Source: Pseudomonadota bacterium (GTDB lineage: Bacteria; Pseudomonadota; Alphaproteobacteria; UBA828). From it: a stretch of DNA of 64,000 nucleotides. The stretch covers positions 1 through 64,000 of the forward strand of contig JAQBTG010000008.1 in assembly GCA_027624955.1 (NCBI GenBank), read 5' to 3'. Under the pieces are notes generated by a model. It did no database searches. It saw nothing but the letters and a program-made list of their open reading frames with translations, and had not been told where the DNA came from. A program made the translations under genes and the position numbers. Position 1 is the stretch's first letter. Each line of letters opens with the position of its first letter. Below, one piece after another: positions 8,242 through 18,634 of this stretch.

Positions 8242-11100
8242 ATGAGCGTCGATTACCGTAAGACCGTATTCCTGCCGCGCACTGAATTTGCGATGAAGGC
8301 GAAATTGCCGGAGCGCGAGCCCGACATGCTGGAGCGCTGGCAAAAGCTTGGCATTTACGGCCGGTTGCGGGCAGCCGCGGCTGGCCGGGAAAAATTTGTT
8401 CTTCATGACGGTCCGCCCTACGCCAACGGCCATATCCACCTCGGTACGGCGTTGAACAAGATTCTCAAGGATGTCGTGGTGCGCAGTCAGCAAATGCTCG
8501 GCAAGGATTCGCTCTATGTGCCGGGATGGGATTGCCACGGCTTGCCCATCGAATGGCAGATCGAGCAGCGTTACCGCAAGGAAGGACGCGACAAGGACGC
8601 GGTGCCTCTCGTGCAGTTCCGCCAGGAATGCCGCGCTCACGCTGAACATTGGATCGACGTGCAGCGCGAAGAATTCAAGCGCCTCGGCGTAACCGGCGAT
8701 TGGGACAATCCCTATACCACCATGAGCTACGCCGCCGAGGCGCAGATCGTGCGTGAGCTCAGCAAGTTTCTACTCGACGGGAGTCTGTACCGGGGCTCAA
8801 AGCCGGTGATGTGGTCACCGGTGGAAAAAACGGCGCTGGCTGAAGCCGAAATCGAATATCACGATCATACGTCGACAACCATTTGGGTGCGCTTTCCCAT
8901 CGTTAAAAGCCGCTTGGACGAGCTCTCGGGCGCCACAGTCCTGATATGGACGACGACGCCCTGGACCATCCCCGGCAACCGCTGCATCTGTTACGGCGAA
9001 GGCATCGCCTATCATCTCGTCGAAGTTCAGGAAGTCGCGGAGGACAGCCTCGCGCAAAAAGGCGAGCGGCTCGTCGTCGCCGGCGAGTTGATGGACAACA
9101 TTGCCGCAGAGTGCGGCATCACGTCCTGGCGCAGCGTTGTGCAAGACATCAACATTGAGGATCTAGCGGCGACGATTTGCGCCCATCCCCTGAAAGAAGA
9201 CGGTTTCGATTTCGCTGTGCCGCTCATTCCGTCAAGTCATGTGACCACTGAACAAGGTTCCGGCTTCGTCCACACGGCGCCCGGCCATGGTGCTGAGGAT
9301 TTTGAAGCGGTCATGGCTTACAATTCCCGCCGTGGGCAGGACGGCGGCCCGCAGTCAGCGATCGAAGTGCCGCAGACGGTCGATGGTGACGGCACGTTTT
9401 TCAGTCATGTGCCGGTTTTTGCCGGACAGCATGTCTATAAGGCGGATGATCCAGTGGCTAGCGCATTGCAGCAGGCCGGTGGCCTGCTAGCGCGTGGAAA
9501 ATTGGTCCATTCCTATCCGCATTCCTGGCGTTCCAAAGCGCCGTTGATATTTCGCAATACGCCGCAATGGTTCATCAGCATGAGCACGCGAGGCTTGCGC
9601 GAAAAGGCGTTGGCCGCCATCGATGAAGTGCGCTGGGTGCCGGCCGGCGGCCAGCGCCGAATCGCTTCGATGATCGAAAACCGGCCCGATTGGGTAGTCT
9701 CCCGCCAGCGTATTTGGGGGGTGCCAATCACCGTATATGTGGACAAGAAAACCGGCGAGCCGCTGCGCGATACAAAGGTCCTCGAGCGCATTGCAGCAGC
9801 CGTTGAGAGTGAAGGCGCAGATGCCTGGTTCGTGAGCGAGGATTCACGCTTTCTGGCGCCTGACTATGATGCCGATGACTTTGAAAAAGTGACAGATATC
9901 CTGGACGTGTGGTTCGATTCAGGCTCTACCCACAGCTTCGTGCTGGAAGCCCGTGACGATCAGTTGTGGCCCGCGTCTCTCTATCTTGAAGGCTCCGACC
10001 AGCACCGTGGCTGGTTTCATTCCTCGTTGCTGGAATCCTGCGGCACGCGCGGGCGCGCGCCCTATGAAGCCGTGCTGACGCACGGTTTCGTGGTCGACGG
10101 TGAAGGCCGGAAAATGTCGAAATCGACCGGCAATGTCGTGGCGCCACAACAGATAATCGACCGCTATGGCGCCGACATTCTGCGCCTCTGGGTGATGGCC
10201 TCTGATTATTCGGAGGATCTCCGGATGTCAGAAGACATTCTGCGCCATCAAACGGACGCCTACCGCCGTTTGCGCAACACGCTGCGCTATCTTTTGGGCA
10301 ATCTCGCGGATTTCGGAGATGCAGAAAAACTCGAGCCGAGCGAAATGCCCGAGTTGGAACGCTGGGTGCTGCACCGCTTGTGGGAAATCGATAAGGAGAT
10401 CCGCCTGAGCTGCGAGAATTTCGATTTTCACGGCATATTCACTGCGCTGCATAATTTTTGCGCGATTGATCTTTCCGCGTTTTATTTCGATGTGCGCAAG
10501 GATTCGCTTTATTGCGATTCCGGAAGTGCGTCACGCCGGCGTGCTGCCCGCACGGTGCTTGATCATTTATTTGAATGCCTGACTGCATGGCTCGCGCCGT
10601 TTCTCTGTTTTACAGCGGATGAGGCGTGGCTGCTGCGCCATCCTAGCGATTCAGACAGTGTGCATTTGCACGATTTTCCTACGCCTCCCGATGCCTGGCG
10701 CGATGATGAGCTGGCTGACAAATGGGCTAAACTCAGGACCCTGCGTCGTGTCGTCACCGGTGCTCTGGAAATCAAACGTGCCGACAAAACGATCGGCTCT
10801 AGCCTCCAGGCAGAGGCAGTCGTTTACGCCACCAAAGCGTATCGCCGCTGCTGTGATGGGCTGAACCTGCCGGAATTGTTTATCACCTCAGACGCGCACT
10901 TCTCAGATGGCGATGCGCCGGACGGAGCCTTTGAACTTGAAGAAGTTGCCGGTGTGAAGGTCGTAATTGGTGTCGCGGACGGCGAAAAATGCGCGCGCTG
11001 CTGGCAGGTACTGCTGGAAGTCGGCAAGGGGCCGGAACATGCGGAAATTTGCGCCCGTTGCACGGACGCGGTCGAAGCGCATCAGGCGGCGGCGGAATAG
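8242..11100 (+). CDS. ileS: Isoleucyl-tRNA synthetase
   Basis: Charges tRNA-Ile. The 952-residue class I synthetase shows the HIGH-type motif HIHL at residues 64-67 in PPYANGHIHLG, the KMSKS loop near 624-628, an editing (CP1) domain in between with TTTPWTIPGN, and the C-terminal zinc-finger cysteines in EKCARCWQV and AEICARCTDA. The ATG at 8242 is used: an upstream in-frame extension to 8146 would sit inside ribF and adds no family sequence, whereas MSVDYRKTVFLPRTEF matches family starts. Confidence 0.97.
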   Translation: MSVDYRKTVFLPRTEFAMKAKLPEREPDMLERWQKLGIYGRLRAAAAGREKFVLHDGPPYANGHIHLGTALNKILKDVVVRSQQMLGKDSLYVPGWDCHGLPIEWQIEQRYRKEGRDKDAVPLVQFRQECRAHAEHWIDVQREEFKRLGVTGDWDNPYTTMSYAAEAQIVRELSKFLLDGSLYRGSKPVMWSPVEKTALAEAEIEYHDHTSTTIWVRFPIVKSRLDELSGATVLIWTTTPWTIPGNRCICYGEGIAYHLVEVQEVAEDSLAQKGERLVVAGELMDNIAAECGITSWRSVVQDINIEDLAATICAHPLKEDGFDFAVPLIPSSHVTTEQGSGFVHTAPGHGAEDFEAVMAYNSRRGQDGGPQSAIEVPQTVDGDGTFFSHVPVFAGQHVYKADDPVASALQQAGGLLARGKLVHSYPHSWRSKAPLIFRNTPQWFISMSTRGLREKALAAIDEVRWVPAGGQRRIASMIENRPDWVVSRQRIWGVPITVYVDKKTGEPLRDTKVLERIAAAVESEGADAWFVSEDSRFLAPDYDADDFEKVTDILDVWFDSGSTHSFVLEARDDQLWPASLYLEGSDQHRGWFHSSLLESCGTRGRAPYEAVLTHGFVVDGEGRKMSKSTGNVVAPQQIIDRYGADILRLWVMASDYSEDLRMSEDILRHQTDAYRRLRNTLRYLLGNLADFGDAEKLEPSEMPELERWVLHRLWEIDKEIRLSCENFDFHGIFTALHNFCAIDLSAFYFDVRKDSLYCDSGSASRRRAARTVLDHLFECLTAWLAPFLCFTADEAWLLRHPSDSDSVHLHDFPTPPDAWRDDELADKWAKLRTLRRVVTGALEIKRADKTIGSSLQAEAVVYATKAYRRCCDGLNLPELFITSDAHFSDGDAPDGAFELEEVAGVKVVIGVADGEKCARCWQVLLEVGKGPEHAEICARCTDAVEAHQAAAE

Positions 11101-11139
11101 GCGCGCCATGAGCACCGATCGGGAGTTTGGGAGGCGGGC

Positions 11140-11610
11140 ATGATCCGCCTTGGTTTGCCGGTCACGGTGCTGGCGCTCCTTCTCGATCAAATCACGAAAT
11201 TGGTCGCCCATGACAGCCTTTGGCAGCCGCCACGGCGCGTCGAACTGCTCGGATTCCTCGATCTTGTGCCGGTGGAAAACCGTGGAATCAGTTTTGGCCT
11301 GTTCCGCGGTGAAGGCAATACCGGCGTCTGGCTGATATCGGCCTTCGCGCTGATCATTTGTCTCTGCCTCGGTCTGTGGATGAGCCGGGTGTCGCGCCGC
11401 TGGCCGGCAGTCGCGCTCGGCCTCATCATCGGCGGCGCGCTCGGCAACGTAATAGACCGGCTGCGGCTCGGCTGGGTTATCGATTTTATTGATTTCCATG
11501 TTTCCACCTGGCACTGGCCGGCCTTCAATATGGCCGATGCGGCGATAACGGTTGGCGTGGCGATAATGCTGATCGACGGCTTGTTCGGAACGGCGAAAAA
11601 GCCTAAATAG
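11140..11610 (+). CDS. lspA: Lipoprotein signal peptidase II
   Basis: Inner-membrane aspartyl peptidase that cleaves prolipoprotein signal peptides after lipidation. At 156 residues it has the family length and about four transmembrane segments. Conserved blocks are PVENRGISFGLF, GGALGNVIDRLRLG (first catalytic Asp), VIDFIDFH and FNMADAAI (second catalytic Asp). A GGGAGGCGGG ribosome site precedes the ATG. The next gene, six bases on, encodes a lipoprotein that would be a substrate. Confidence 0.96.
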   Translation: MIRLGLPVTVLALLLDQITKLVAHDSLWQPPRRVELLGFLDLVPVENRGISFGLFRGEGNTGVWLISAFALIICLCLGLWMSRVSRRWPAVALGLIIGGALGNVIDRLRLGWVIDFIDFHVSTWHWPAFNMADAAITVGVAIMLIDGLFGTAKKPK

Positions 11611-11615
11611 AGAGC

Positions 11616-12212
11616 ATGCTGAAATTAACCGGCAGGGCTGCAAAATCCGCCCGGACTCTAGCGTTTCTACCGACTCTCGCGGTTATGGTTGCTGTGGGCG
11701 GTATGGCGGGATGCGGCGGCGTCGGGAAATCGCTTGGCTTCGGTAAGCAATCTCTCGACGAATTCGCGGTTGTTCGCAATGCACCCCTCACGCTGCCGCC
11801 CGACTATAGCTTGCGCCCCCCCCGTCCAGGAGCTCAGCGTCCTCAAGAAGAGAACCTCCGGACGCAGGCGGAAAACGCCGTTTTTAGCCGCGAAAACGAG
11901 ACTGACGGCGCTTCTCCCCGCTTGGAAAGTGAAGGCGAATACGCGTTGTTGCGCCGGGCCGACGCGCTGGAAACGAATCCAAATATCAAGCGCGAGATCA
12001 ATGAGGAATTCACCATCTACGCACAGGAGGGCGAGGGCTTTTTCGAATCCCTCCTCTTTTGGCAGGCCGAACAGCCGCTCGGTGTATCAATTAACGCTGA
12101 GGAAGAGGCGCAGCGCCTGAACGAAAACGCCGCGCTGGGATTACCGCCCAATACCGGTGACACGCCGGTTATTGAACGCCGGGACCAGGCGCTGTTCGAA
12201 GGAATATTCTAA
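11616..12212 (+). CDS. DUF3035 domain lipoprotein
   Basis: A 198-residue predicted outer-envelope lipoprotein of unknown function. The signal peptide ends in the lipobox MAGC with the lipidated Cys at about residue 33. The block LDEFAVVRNAPLTLPPDYSL followed by RPPRPG is the characteristic DUF3035 core, found next to lspA and M16 peptidases in many alphaproteobacteria. It begins six bases after lspA and is followed by the M16 pair, so it is likely co-expressed with them. A role in envelope biology is likely; anything more specific is speculation. Confidence 0.85.
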   Translation: MLKLTGRAAKSARTLAFLPTLAVMVAVGGMAGCGGVGKSLGFGKQSLDEFAVVRNAPLTLPPDYSLRPPRPGAQRPQEENLRTQAENAVFSRENETDGASPRLESEGEYALLRRADALETNPNIKREINEEFTIYAQEGEGFFESLLFWQAEQPLGVSINAEEEAQRLNENAALGLPPNTGDTPVIERRDQALFEGIF

Positions 12213-12216
12213 GCCG

Positions 12217-13629
12217 GTGCGGGTTGCGCCCCTGAATCGATTTACAGTTTGGCGCGCAAGATTGGGTGTCGGGCGAACTTTGGGCGTCGGGCGAACAATG
12301 TGCGTCGCGCTTGCGCTCGCGCTCTCTGCTCTCTTGCTCTTCCTTCCGCGTGCGTCAGCCGCCGGCCCATTTAATTCGGAATATTTTGAACTCGATAATG
12401 GCCTGCAGGTGGTCGTGATTCCAAATCACCGCGCGCCAATCGTCGTTCACATGATGTGGTATAGGGTTGGCTCGGCCGACGATCCGGTTGGTAAATCGGG
12501 CATCGCGCATTTTCTCGAACATCTCATGTTTAAGGGTACCGACAAACTGGCGCCGGGCGATTTTTCACGAATTGTGGCGCTCAATGGTGGCCAGGAAAAC
12601 GCATTCACCTCATGGGATTATACCGGCTATTTTCAACGCGTCGCACGTGACCGGTTAGAAATCGTTATGGAACTCGAGGCCGGGCGTGTGCGTGGTCTTG
12701 TGCTGGATGAGGAAGTCGTGCGTCCCGAGCGCGATGTCATTCTCGAGGAACGGAGCGCCCGCACCGACAACCAACCTTCCTCTCTTCTCGCTGAGCAAAT
12801 CGGCGCGGCCCAGTTTTTGCGCCACCCCTATGGCACGCCGATCATTGGTTGGCGGCATGAAATTGAGACTCTCGATCGGGCAGACGCGCTCGCCTTCTAT
12901 CGGCGCTATTACGCGCCGGACAATGCTATCTTGGTCGTTGCCGGTGATATTTCGGCGGCCGAGTTGAAACCGCTGGCAGAAAAATATTACGGCGTTATTC
13001 CGGCAGCCGGTGCCGCGCCGCGCCAGCGCCCAAAGGAGCCGCCACAGATTAGCCCGCGCCGGGTGAGCCTCAAAGACTCGCAGGTGGCCCAGCCGTCCCT
13101 CACTCGCAGTTATCTCGCACCCAACCATAGTGGGGACGATGCTGACAGTGAGGCGCTCCAAGTGTTCGCAGAAATTCTTGGCAGCAAGTCCACCAGCCGG
13201 CTCTATCAAGCGATCGTGGTCGAACGCGCCCTGGCGGCCTGGGCGGGCGCTTCCTATCAGCCGCTAGCGCTCGATACGTCGCGTTTCTATATTTACGCGA
13301 ACGCGTTGCCGGGTGTGTCGATCGAAGAAGTCGAAGTTGCGCTAGATGAAGTGATTGACGAATTGCTTCTGAACGGTCCGAGCGACGAGGAATTGGCGTC
13401 GGCAAAAAGCCGAATGCAAGATGTCGTAGCTTATGCGTTAGACAGTCCCCAGACGGTGGCCAACATATTCGGTACCGCCTTGAGCGTCGGTTTGCGGGTT
13501 GAAGATGTCGAAACTTGGCCCGAGCGCGTGGCGACGGTGACGCGCGAACGAGTTATGGCGGCGGCGCGCGCGGTTTTACGGTTGGAGCTGTCCGTGACAG
13601 GCATCCTATTGCCGAGCGACGAGGGCTAG
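12217..13629 (+). CDS. M16 family zinc metallopeptidase (catalytic member)
   Basis: A periplasmic pitrilysin-type peptidase of about 470 residues. The inverted zinc motif H-x-x-E-H is intact in HFLEHLMFKGT (residues 98-102 from this start). A signal peptide is evident in MCVALALALSALLLFLPRASAA. The start is uncertain: GTG 12217, four bases after the previous stop, fits operon spacing, while ATG 12298 leaves the signal peptide without a positive n-region. Between them lies an 18-bp in-frame tandem duplication (LGVGRT twice). The next gene is the non-catalytic partner; the two probably form a heterodimer. Confidence 0.9.
   Translation: MRVAPLNRFTVWRARLGVGRTLGVGRTMCVALALALSALLLFLPRASAAGPFNSEYFELDNGLQVVVIPNHRAPIVVHMMWYRVGSADDPVGKSGIAHFLEHLMFKGTDKLAPGDFSRIVALNGGQENAFTSWDYTGYFQRVARDRLEIVMELEAGRVRGLVLDEEVVRPERDVILEERSARTDNQPSSLLAEQIGAAQFLRHPYGTPIIGWRHEIETLDRADALAFYRRYYAPDNAILVVAGDISAAELKPLAEKYYGVIPAAGAAPRQRPKEPPQISPRRVSLKDSQVAQPSLTRSYLAPNHSGDDADSEALQVFAEILGSKSTSRLYQAIVVERALAAWAGASYQPLALDTSRFYIYANALPGVSIEEVEVALDEVIDELLLNGPSDEELASAKSRMQDVVAYALDSPQTVANIFGTALSVGLRVEDVETWPERVATVTRERVMAAARAVLRLELSVTGILLPSDEG
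12262..12297 (+). repeat. 18-bp in-frame tandem duplication
   Basis: Two copies of an 18-base unit, TTGGGYGTCGGGCGAACW, lie head to tail at 12262-12279 and 12280-12297 with two mismatches. Each copy encodes LGVGRT. They sit just before ATG 12298 of the M16 gene, so they lie in the long signal-peptide n-region or in the untranslated leader, depending on the true start. Confidence 0.8.
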
Positions 13630-13632
13630 CTG

Positions 13633-14988
13633 ATGTTTTCTTTATCTGCAGGCTTGCGCAGGATCACTCTGGGGCTCGTTCTTAGCCTTTTCGTTTGCGC
13701 CCTTCCCGCTCTGCTGGTTGCGGCACCAATCGCCAAAGTGCAGCGCATCGTGACACCGGCTGGAATAGAAATTTGGTATGTGCAGGAGCCCAATATACCG
13801 GTGATATCGATCTCCCTCGGGTTTCGCGGCGGCACAGCGATGGACCCGCCGGGAAAATTAGGCCTCGCCAATTTCGCCTTGGGCCTGCTGGATGAGGGCG
13901 CTGGAGAGTTGGATTCGTTGGCCTTTCAAAAGGCGATCATCAACCGGGCGATACATCTCAACAGCAATGCCAGTCGCGATCTTGTCAGTGTTAGCTTGCA
14001 AACACTGACGCGAAACCGTGATGAAGCCTTTCGTCTGCTTGGCCTGGCACTTGGCGATGCGCGCTTCGAGGTGGAGCCGGTCGAACGGGTGCGCCGTCAG
14101 ATTCTAAACATTTTGGCTGAGCAGGAACTCGACCCCAACACCATCGTGGCGCGCAACTGGTTTGGCGATGTGTTTCAAGATCACCCTTATGCGCAACGCG
14201 CCAACGGCACGGAAGAGGCGATTCGTGCGATCACATCTGCCGATCTGAAGGAGTGGGCGCACGGGCGCTTTGCGCGCAATAATCTCATCGTCGGCGCCTC
14301 CGGCGATGTGTCGCCCGACGAGATCGCGCGCCTTGTGGATATCGCTCTGGCCGGGCTGCCGGCTGAGGCTCATCCCGCCGCAGTGCCAGAAGTGGTGTTT
14401 CCGTCGACCGGCGCCATAAAAGTAATTCGCATGCCGCTCACGCAAAGCGTGGTGATGTTCGGCCTGCCCGGATTGAAGCGCGACGATGATGATTTCTATG
14501 CTGCTTATGTCATGAACTATATTCTCGGCGGCGGCGGCTTTACGTCGCGTCTCTACCAAGAAGTGCGCGAGAAGCACGGCTTGGCCTATTCCGTCTACAG
14601 CTATCTGGCGCCGCTCAAGCATGCCGCCCTCTATATGGGCGGTGTCGCAACGCGCAACGACGGCGTGGCGCAATCGCTCGACATCATCCGCGCCGAAATC
14701 GCCCGTCTGGCTGAAAACAGCATCAGCGCGGAGGAGCTGTCCGCAGCCAAACAATATCTCACAGGTGCCTTTCCGCTCGGCCTCGATACCGGCAGCAAAG
14801 TTGCGGGATTCCTCGCGCGAATGCAGTTTGACGCCTTGGGGATCGATTATCTCGAACGGCGCAACAGCTATATGGAGGGGGTCACGCTCGATGATATCGG
14901 CCGCGTGGCGCGACGCCTTCTTGATCCGACGCGCATGCGAATCGTCGTCGTCGGAGACCCTGAAGACCTGGCGCCGGACGGCTCTTGA
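13633..14988 (+). CDS. M16 family peptidase-like protein, zinc site lost
   Basis: A 451-residue secreted protein (signal peptide MFSLSAGLRRITLGLVLSLF, cleavage near VAA) with the two-domain M16 fold. Where catalytic members have H-x-x-E-H, this one reads LANFALGLLDEGAG, so it cannot bind zinc in the usual way. The C-terminal half keeps the M16 block GGGGFTSRLYQEVREKHGLAYSV. It starts three bases after the catalytic M16 gene. Active/inactive M16 pairs are known to form heterodimers, as in mitochondrial processing peptidase, so this is likely the regulatory or substrate-binding subunit. Confidence 0.9.
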   Translation: MFSLSAGLRRITLGLVLSLFVCALPALLVAAPIAKVQRIVTPAGIEIWYVQEPNIPVISISLGFRGGTAMDPPGKLGLANFALGLLDEGAGELDSLAFQKAIINRAIHLNSNASRDLVSVSLQTLTRNRDEAFRLLGLALGDARFEVEPVERVRRQILNILAEQELDPNTIVARNWFGDVFQDHPYAQRANGTEEAIRAITSADLKEWAHGRFARNNLIVGASGDVSPDEIARLVDIALAGLPAEAHPAAVPEVVFPSTGAIKVIRMPLTQSVVMFGLPGLKRDDDDFYAAYVMNYILGGGGFTSRLYQEVREKHGLAYSVYSYLAPLKHAALYMGGVATRNDGVAQSLDIIRAEIARLAENSISAEELSAAKQYLTGAFPLGLDTGSKVAGFLARMQFDALGIDYLERRNSYMEGVTLDDIGRVARRLLDPTRMRIVVVGDPEDLAPDGS

Positions 14989-16265
14989 GGCGCGCTGGTG
15001 CAGCCGTGCGATACGAGCATCAAATTACAAATTGCTTTGCGAACGAAATAGGCCAGTTCGGTGTCACGCCGGGAGACTATGACACCGCCTTGGCGCGAAC
15101 AGCGCCGGCTCTCGCGCAAATATCGGCATGGCACGCCGCCGGCTCACACCCGTTTCTTCTCTATCCCGACCGGAACAATGATTTGCCCATGCTCGAGCGG
15201 GTGGCAGGGCGGTTGTGCGAGCGCTTCAAAAAAATTGCCGTTATCGGGGTTGGTGGGGCGTCGCTGGGCGGCCAGGCGGTGATCGCACTTGCCGCTCCCA
15301 CAAACGCGGACGCCACGCCGATCGTCTTTCTCGACAACCCCAATAGCGCACGACTTGAGGCGGTATTGGCGGGTGAGGCGGAGACCGGTTTTATTGTCAT
15401 ATCCAAATCGGGCGCTACGGCCGAGACCCTGGCCCAAACATTGCTCGCCCTAGACCATGCGAGAGCGGATCGGTTTTTGTTCATCACCGGGCCGGGTGAC
15501 AATCCGCTTCGCCGTGTCGCCAGCGAGTTGGGCATTACGGTGTTGGATCATGACCCGGGACTGGGCGGGCGATTTTCGGTTTTTTCCCTGGTTGGCGTGC
15601 TGCCGGCCTTGATCGCCGGACTCGACGCCGGCGCATTGCGGCGGGGCGCGAGTGAAATATTGGAGACGGTACTGAGTGTGGCTGAGCCAGCCGAGGCGCC
15701 GCCCGCCGTGGGCGCGGCACTGGCCTTGGCAATGACGCAACGTCTTTCAGCCACCGTCTACATGCCCTATGACGACCGACTGCTTGCCCTGGCACATTGG
15801 CAGCGCCAGTTGTGGGCCGAATCGCTCGGCAAGGACGGACAAGGCGCAACGCCCGTGGTCGCGCGCGGGGCGGTCGATCAGCACAGCCAGCTACAACTCT
15901 ATCTCGACGGACCTGCAGATAAGTTATTTACCCTGATTACAGTCGGAGCCTCGTTCGACGGTCCGCGCATCACCGAAAAGTTGGCGGCCATGGCGGGTGC
16001 GGATTATCTCGCCGGCAAGAGCCTAGATGAATTGATGGCCGCCGAGGCATCCGCCACGCGCGATGCGCTGGGCGAAGCCGGACGTCCGGTACGCGAAATC
16101 GTCCTGCCCATTCTTGACGAAGCCGCTCTAGGCGCCTTGATGATGCATTTCATGTTGGAAACGGTAATTATTGCGTTATGTTCGAATATCGATCCGTTTA
16201 ATCAACCCTCGGTCGAAAGAGGCAAGGTATTGGCGCGCGATAATCTTCGGCATGGTCGGTTATGA
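14985..16265 (+). CDS. pgi: Glucose-6-phosphate isomerase (short form)
   Basis: Interconverts glucose-6-phosphate and fructose-6-phosphate. Family motifs occur in order: [19 protein letters not shown] (phosphate-binding), [42 protein letters not shown] with the catalytic His, and [12 protein letters not shown] with the C-terminal Lys. At 426 residues it is shorter than the E. coli type (about 550) but like the shorter bacterial type. It starts within the stop region of the M16 gene and its stop overlaps the mutL ATG, so it lies in a continuous operon. Confidence 0.93.
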   Translation: MRRAGAAVRYEHQITNCFANEIGQFGVTPGDYDTALARTAPALAQISAWHAAGSHPFLLYPDRNNDLPMLERVAGRLCERFKKIAVIGVGGASLGGQAVIALAAPTNADATPIVFLDNPNSARLEAVLAGEAETGFIVISKSGATAETLAQTLLALDHARADRFLFITGPGDNPLRRVASELGITVLDHDPGLGGRFSVFSLVGVLPALIAGLDAGALRRGASEILETVLSVAEPAEAPPAVGAALALAMTQRLSATVYMPYDDRLLALAHWQRQLWAESLGKDGQGATPVVARGAVDQHSQLQLYLDGPADKLFTLITVGASFDGPRITEKLAAMAGADYLAGKSLDELMAAEASATRDALGEAGRPVREIVLPILDEAALGALMMHFMLETVIIALCSNIDPFNQPSVERGKVLARDNLRHGRL

Positions 16266-18079
16266 GCATCCGCCTTCTTCCGGATGGCGTGATTAATCGC
16301 ATCGCTGCCGGAGAAGTCGTCGAGCGGCCCGCTTCCGCGGTCAAGGAATTGGTGGAAAACGCGATCGATGCCGGAGCGCGGCAAATCGAGGTGCGGGTCA
16401 GTGAAGGTGGGCGCGGGCTGATTCAAGTTTCGGATGACGGCTGCGGCATGTCGCGCGAAGAATTGCCGCTCGCCATCGCCCGCCACGCTACCTCAAAACT
16501 GCCGCGCGATGACGATCTCGGAAATATTTCAACGCTTGGTTTTCGCGGTGAGGCTTTGCCCTCCATAGCGGCGGTGAGTCGTCTCGAAATCATCAGCCGG
16601 GAAAGTGGAGCGGAAAACGCCTGGTCGCTCGCCATTGAGGGCGGCTTGGCAGGGAAGCCGGTCCCGGCGGCTCATCCGCCCGGCACCACGGTCAGCGTGC
16701 GCGATCTCTTCTATGCAACGCCGGCGCGGCTTAAGTTCCTCAAGACGGAGCGCACAGAATCGGGATATATCGCCGATACGCTCTCGCGTCTCGCTATGGC
16801 CCGCCCCGATATCGCCTTTACTCTCATTAATGGCGACAGGGAAGTATTGCGAGCGCCGGTTGCCGCGGACTTATTGGACAGCCGCCTGGCCCGCTTAGCT
16901 TTGGTGATCGGCCGAGATTTCGCCGACAATGCCTTAGCTGTGGATGCCGAGCGCGAGGGGGTGCGGCTCACCGGCTATGCCGGCCTGCCGACCTTCAATC
17001 GCGCCACCGCGCGCCAACAATATCTATTCGTCAATGGCCGTCCCGTGCGCGATAGATTGCTGGTGGGTGCGGTACGTGGCGCTTATCACGATTTTCTCGG
17101 CGGCGGGCGTCACGCGGTGTTGGCGCTCTTTCTCGAACTTTCGCCCGACGGCCTCGACGTCAATGTGCATCCGGCCAAGACGGAAGTGCGCTTCCGTGAC
17201 GCCGGCGTGGTACGCGGGTTGATCGTCGGGTCGCTCAAGCGCGCCTTGGCCGAGGCCGGACACCGTGCCGCGACGACGGTATCGCACGCCGCGCTGGGCG
17301 CAATCCGGCCGGGGGACGGCAGCTTTCAGCCTGCACTCCGAGCTCATACCGGTGGCGCCAGATATCCACTCCCCAGCGCTTATCCGAGCACAGCGGCGCC
17401 TGCGCTGCGCGGCCTCTCCGATGTCTCATCGGAATATCAGGCTCCGCTCTCGACGCCTACCGCCGATAGCTTTGACGCGGCTGAGGACGCGGGAGAGGAT
17501 TTCCCGCTTGGCGTCGCGCGTGGGCAAGTGCATGCCACCTATATCATCGCCCAGACGAGCGACGGCATCGTCATCGTTGATCAGCACGCCGCCCATGAAC
17601 GTTTGGTTTATGAACAAATGAAAGCCGGGCTAGATGCTGGCGCTGTACTCCGCCAAATTCTGCTGTTGCCGGAAGTCGTGGAATTGGAAGAGAGCGCCGC
17701 GGCGCGCCTCATCGCGCGTAGCGAGGAACTCGCCGACCTCGGCCTCATCCTCGAAGCCTTCGGCCCTGGCGCCGTCATTATTCGAGAGACACCATCGATG
17801 CTCGGCGAAGGCGACGTCAAGGGCTTGGTGCGGGATCTCGCTGAAGAGTTGGCCGAATTCGGTGAGAGTGTGGCGCTCAAGGAAAAATTGGCCGATGTCT
17901 GTTCGAGCATGGCCTGCCACGGCAGTGTGCGCGCCGGGCGGCGGCTGAAAGCCGAAGAAATGAACGCGCTCCTACGCGAAATGGAAGCGACGCCGCATTC
18001 CGGCCAGTGCAATCATGGCCGCCCCACTTATGTGGAGCTTAAGCTCGCCGATATCGAACGCCTATTCGGCCGCCGGTAA
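16262..18079 (+). CDS. mutL: DNA mismatch repair protein MutL with endonuclease motif
   Basis: A 605-residue GHKL ATPase. ATPase motifs are [19 protein letters not shown] and [10 protein letters not shown] near the N-terminus. The C-terminal domain contains [12 protein letters not shown] starting at about residue 440, matching the nicking-endonuclease motif DQHA-x2-E-x4-E of MutL proteins from bacteria without MutH. The ACHGS and CNHGRP metal-site blocks are also present. It should therefore nick DNA itself during repair. It starts by an ATGA overlap with pgi. Its last 18 bases overlap the convergent rsmD. Confidence 0.96.
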   Translation: MSIRLLPDGVINRIAAGEVVERPASAVKELVENAIDAGARQIEVRVSEGGRGLIQVSDDGCGMSREELPLAIARHATSKLPRDDDLGNISTLGFRGEALPSIAAVSRLEIISRESGAENAWSLAIEGGLAGKPVPAAHPPGTTVSVRDLFYATPARLKFLKTERTESGYIADTLSRLAMARPDIAFTLINGDREVLRAPVAADLLDSRLARLALVIGRDFADNALAVDAEREGVRLTGYAGLPTFNRATARQQYLFVNGRPVRDRLLVGAVRGAYHDFLGGGRHAVLALFLELSPDGLDVNVHPAKTEVRFRDAGVVRGLIVGSLKRALAEAGHRAATTVSHAALGAIRPGDGSFQPALRAHTGGARYPLPSAYPSTAAPALRGLSDVSSEYQAPLSTPTADSFDAAEDAGEDFPLGVARGQVHATYIIAQTSDGIVIVDQHAAHERLVYEQMKAGLDAGAVLRQILLLPEVVELEESAAARLIARSEELADLGLILEAFGPGAVIIRETPSMLGEGDVKGLVRDLAEELAEFGESVALKEKLADVCSSMACHGSVRAGRRLKAEEMNALLREMEATPHSGQCNHGRPTYVELKLADIERLFGRR

Positions 18080-18634
18080 CGGGCGATATTGGAGAATCAC
18101 TATTTCCGCCGCGCCGTAGCGCCGGCGGTCGATTTCTTGATAGCCGTCGGGCGCCGCCAAGACTTCTTTGGCGCTTGTCTCGGCAACCACAATGGCGCCA
18201 TCAACGAGCCAGTTGCTTTTGGCTAAAGATAGAAGTGCCGGCTCTGCCTTGCCGCCGCGATAAGGTGGATCGAGAAAGGCGTAGGCGCAGGGTTCCGGCG
18301 CCGGCGGCAGGCTTGTTGCGTCGCCGTGTATCACGCGTGCCTTGCTGTGAAAATCCAGCGCCTGCACATTTTCTCTGAGACAAGCCAGTGCAACACCATC
18401 GCTCTCCACTGCTGTCAGGTGGGCTGCGCCACGCGACAATGCTTCCAGCCCCACTGCGCCGGTGCCGGCAAAGAGATCGATCACGCGCGCGCCCTTGAGC
18501 GGCGGCGCCGCAAAGTCACGGTGCCCGAGAATATTGAATAACGCCTCTCGCGCGCGCTCCGACGTTGGCCGGAGAGCGCGCCCTTCGGGTGTTTTCAGGC
18601 GCCGCCCGCGGCGGCTACCGCCGACGATGCGCAT
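18062..18634 (-). CDS. rsmD: 16S rRNA (guanine(966)-N2)-methyltransferase
   Basis: A 190-residue SAM-dependent methyltransferase. The opening [26 protein letters not shown], the SAM-binding [20 protein letters not shown], and the amino-methyltransferase catalytic motif DPPY in FLDPPYRGG identify RsmD. It methylates G966 of 16S rRNA during 30S assembly. Its 5' end overlaps the 3' end of the pseudouridine synthase gene by 20 bases, so the two rRNA-modification genes are co-transcribed. Confidence 0.95.
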   Translation of the reverse strand: MRIVGGSRRGRRLKTPEGRALRPTSERAREALFNILGHRDFAAPPLKGARVIDLFAGTGAVGLEALSRGAAHLTAVESDGVALACLRENVQALDFHSKARVIHGDATSLPPAPEPCAYAFLDPPYRGGKAEPALLSLAKSNWLVDGAIVVAETSAKEVLAAPDGYQEIDRRRYGAAEIVILQYRPLPAAE

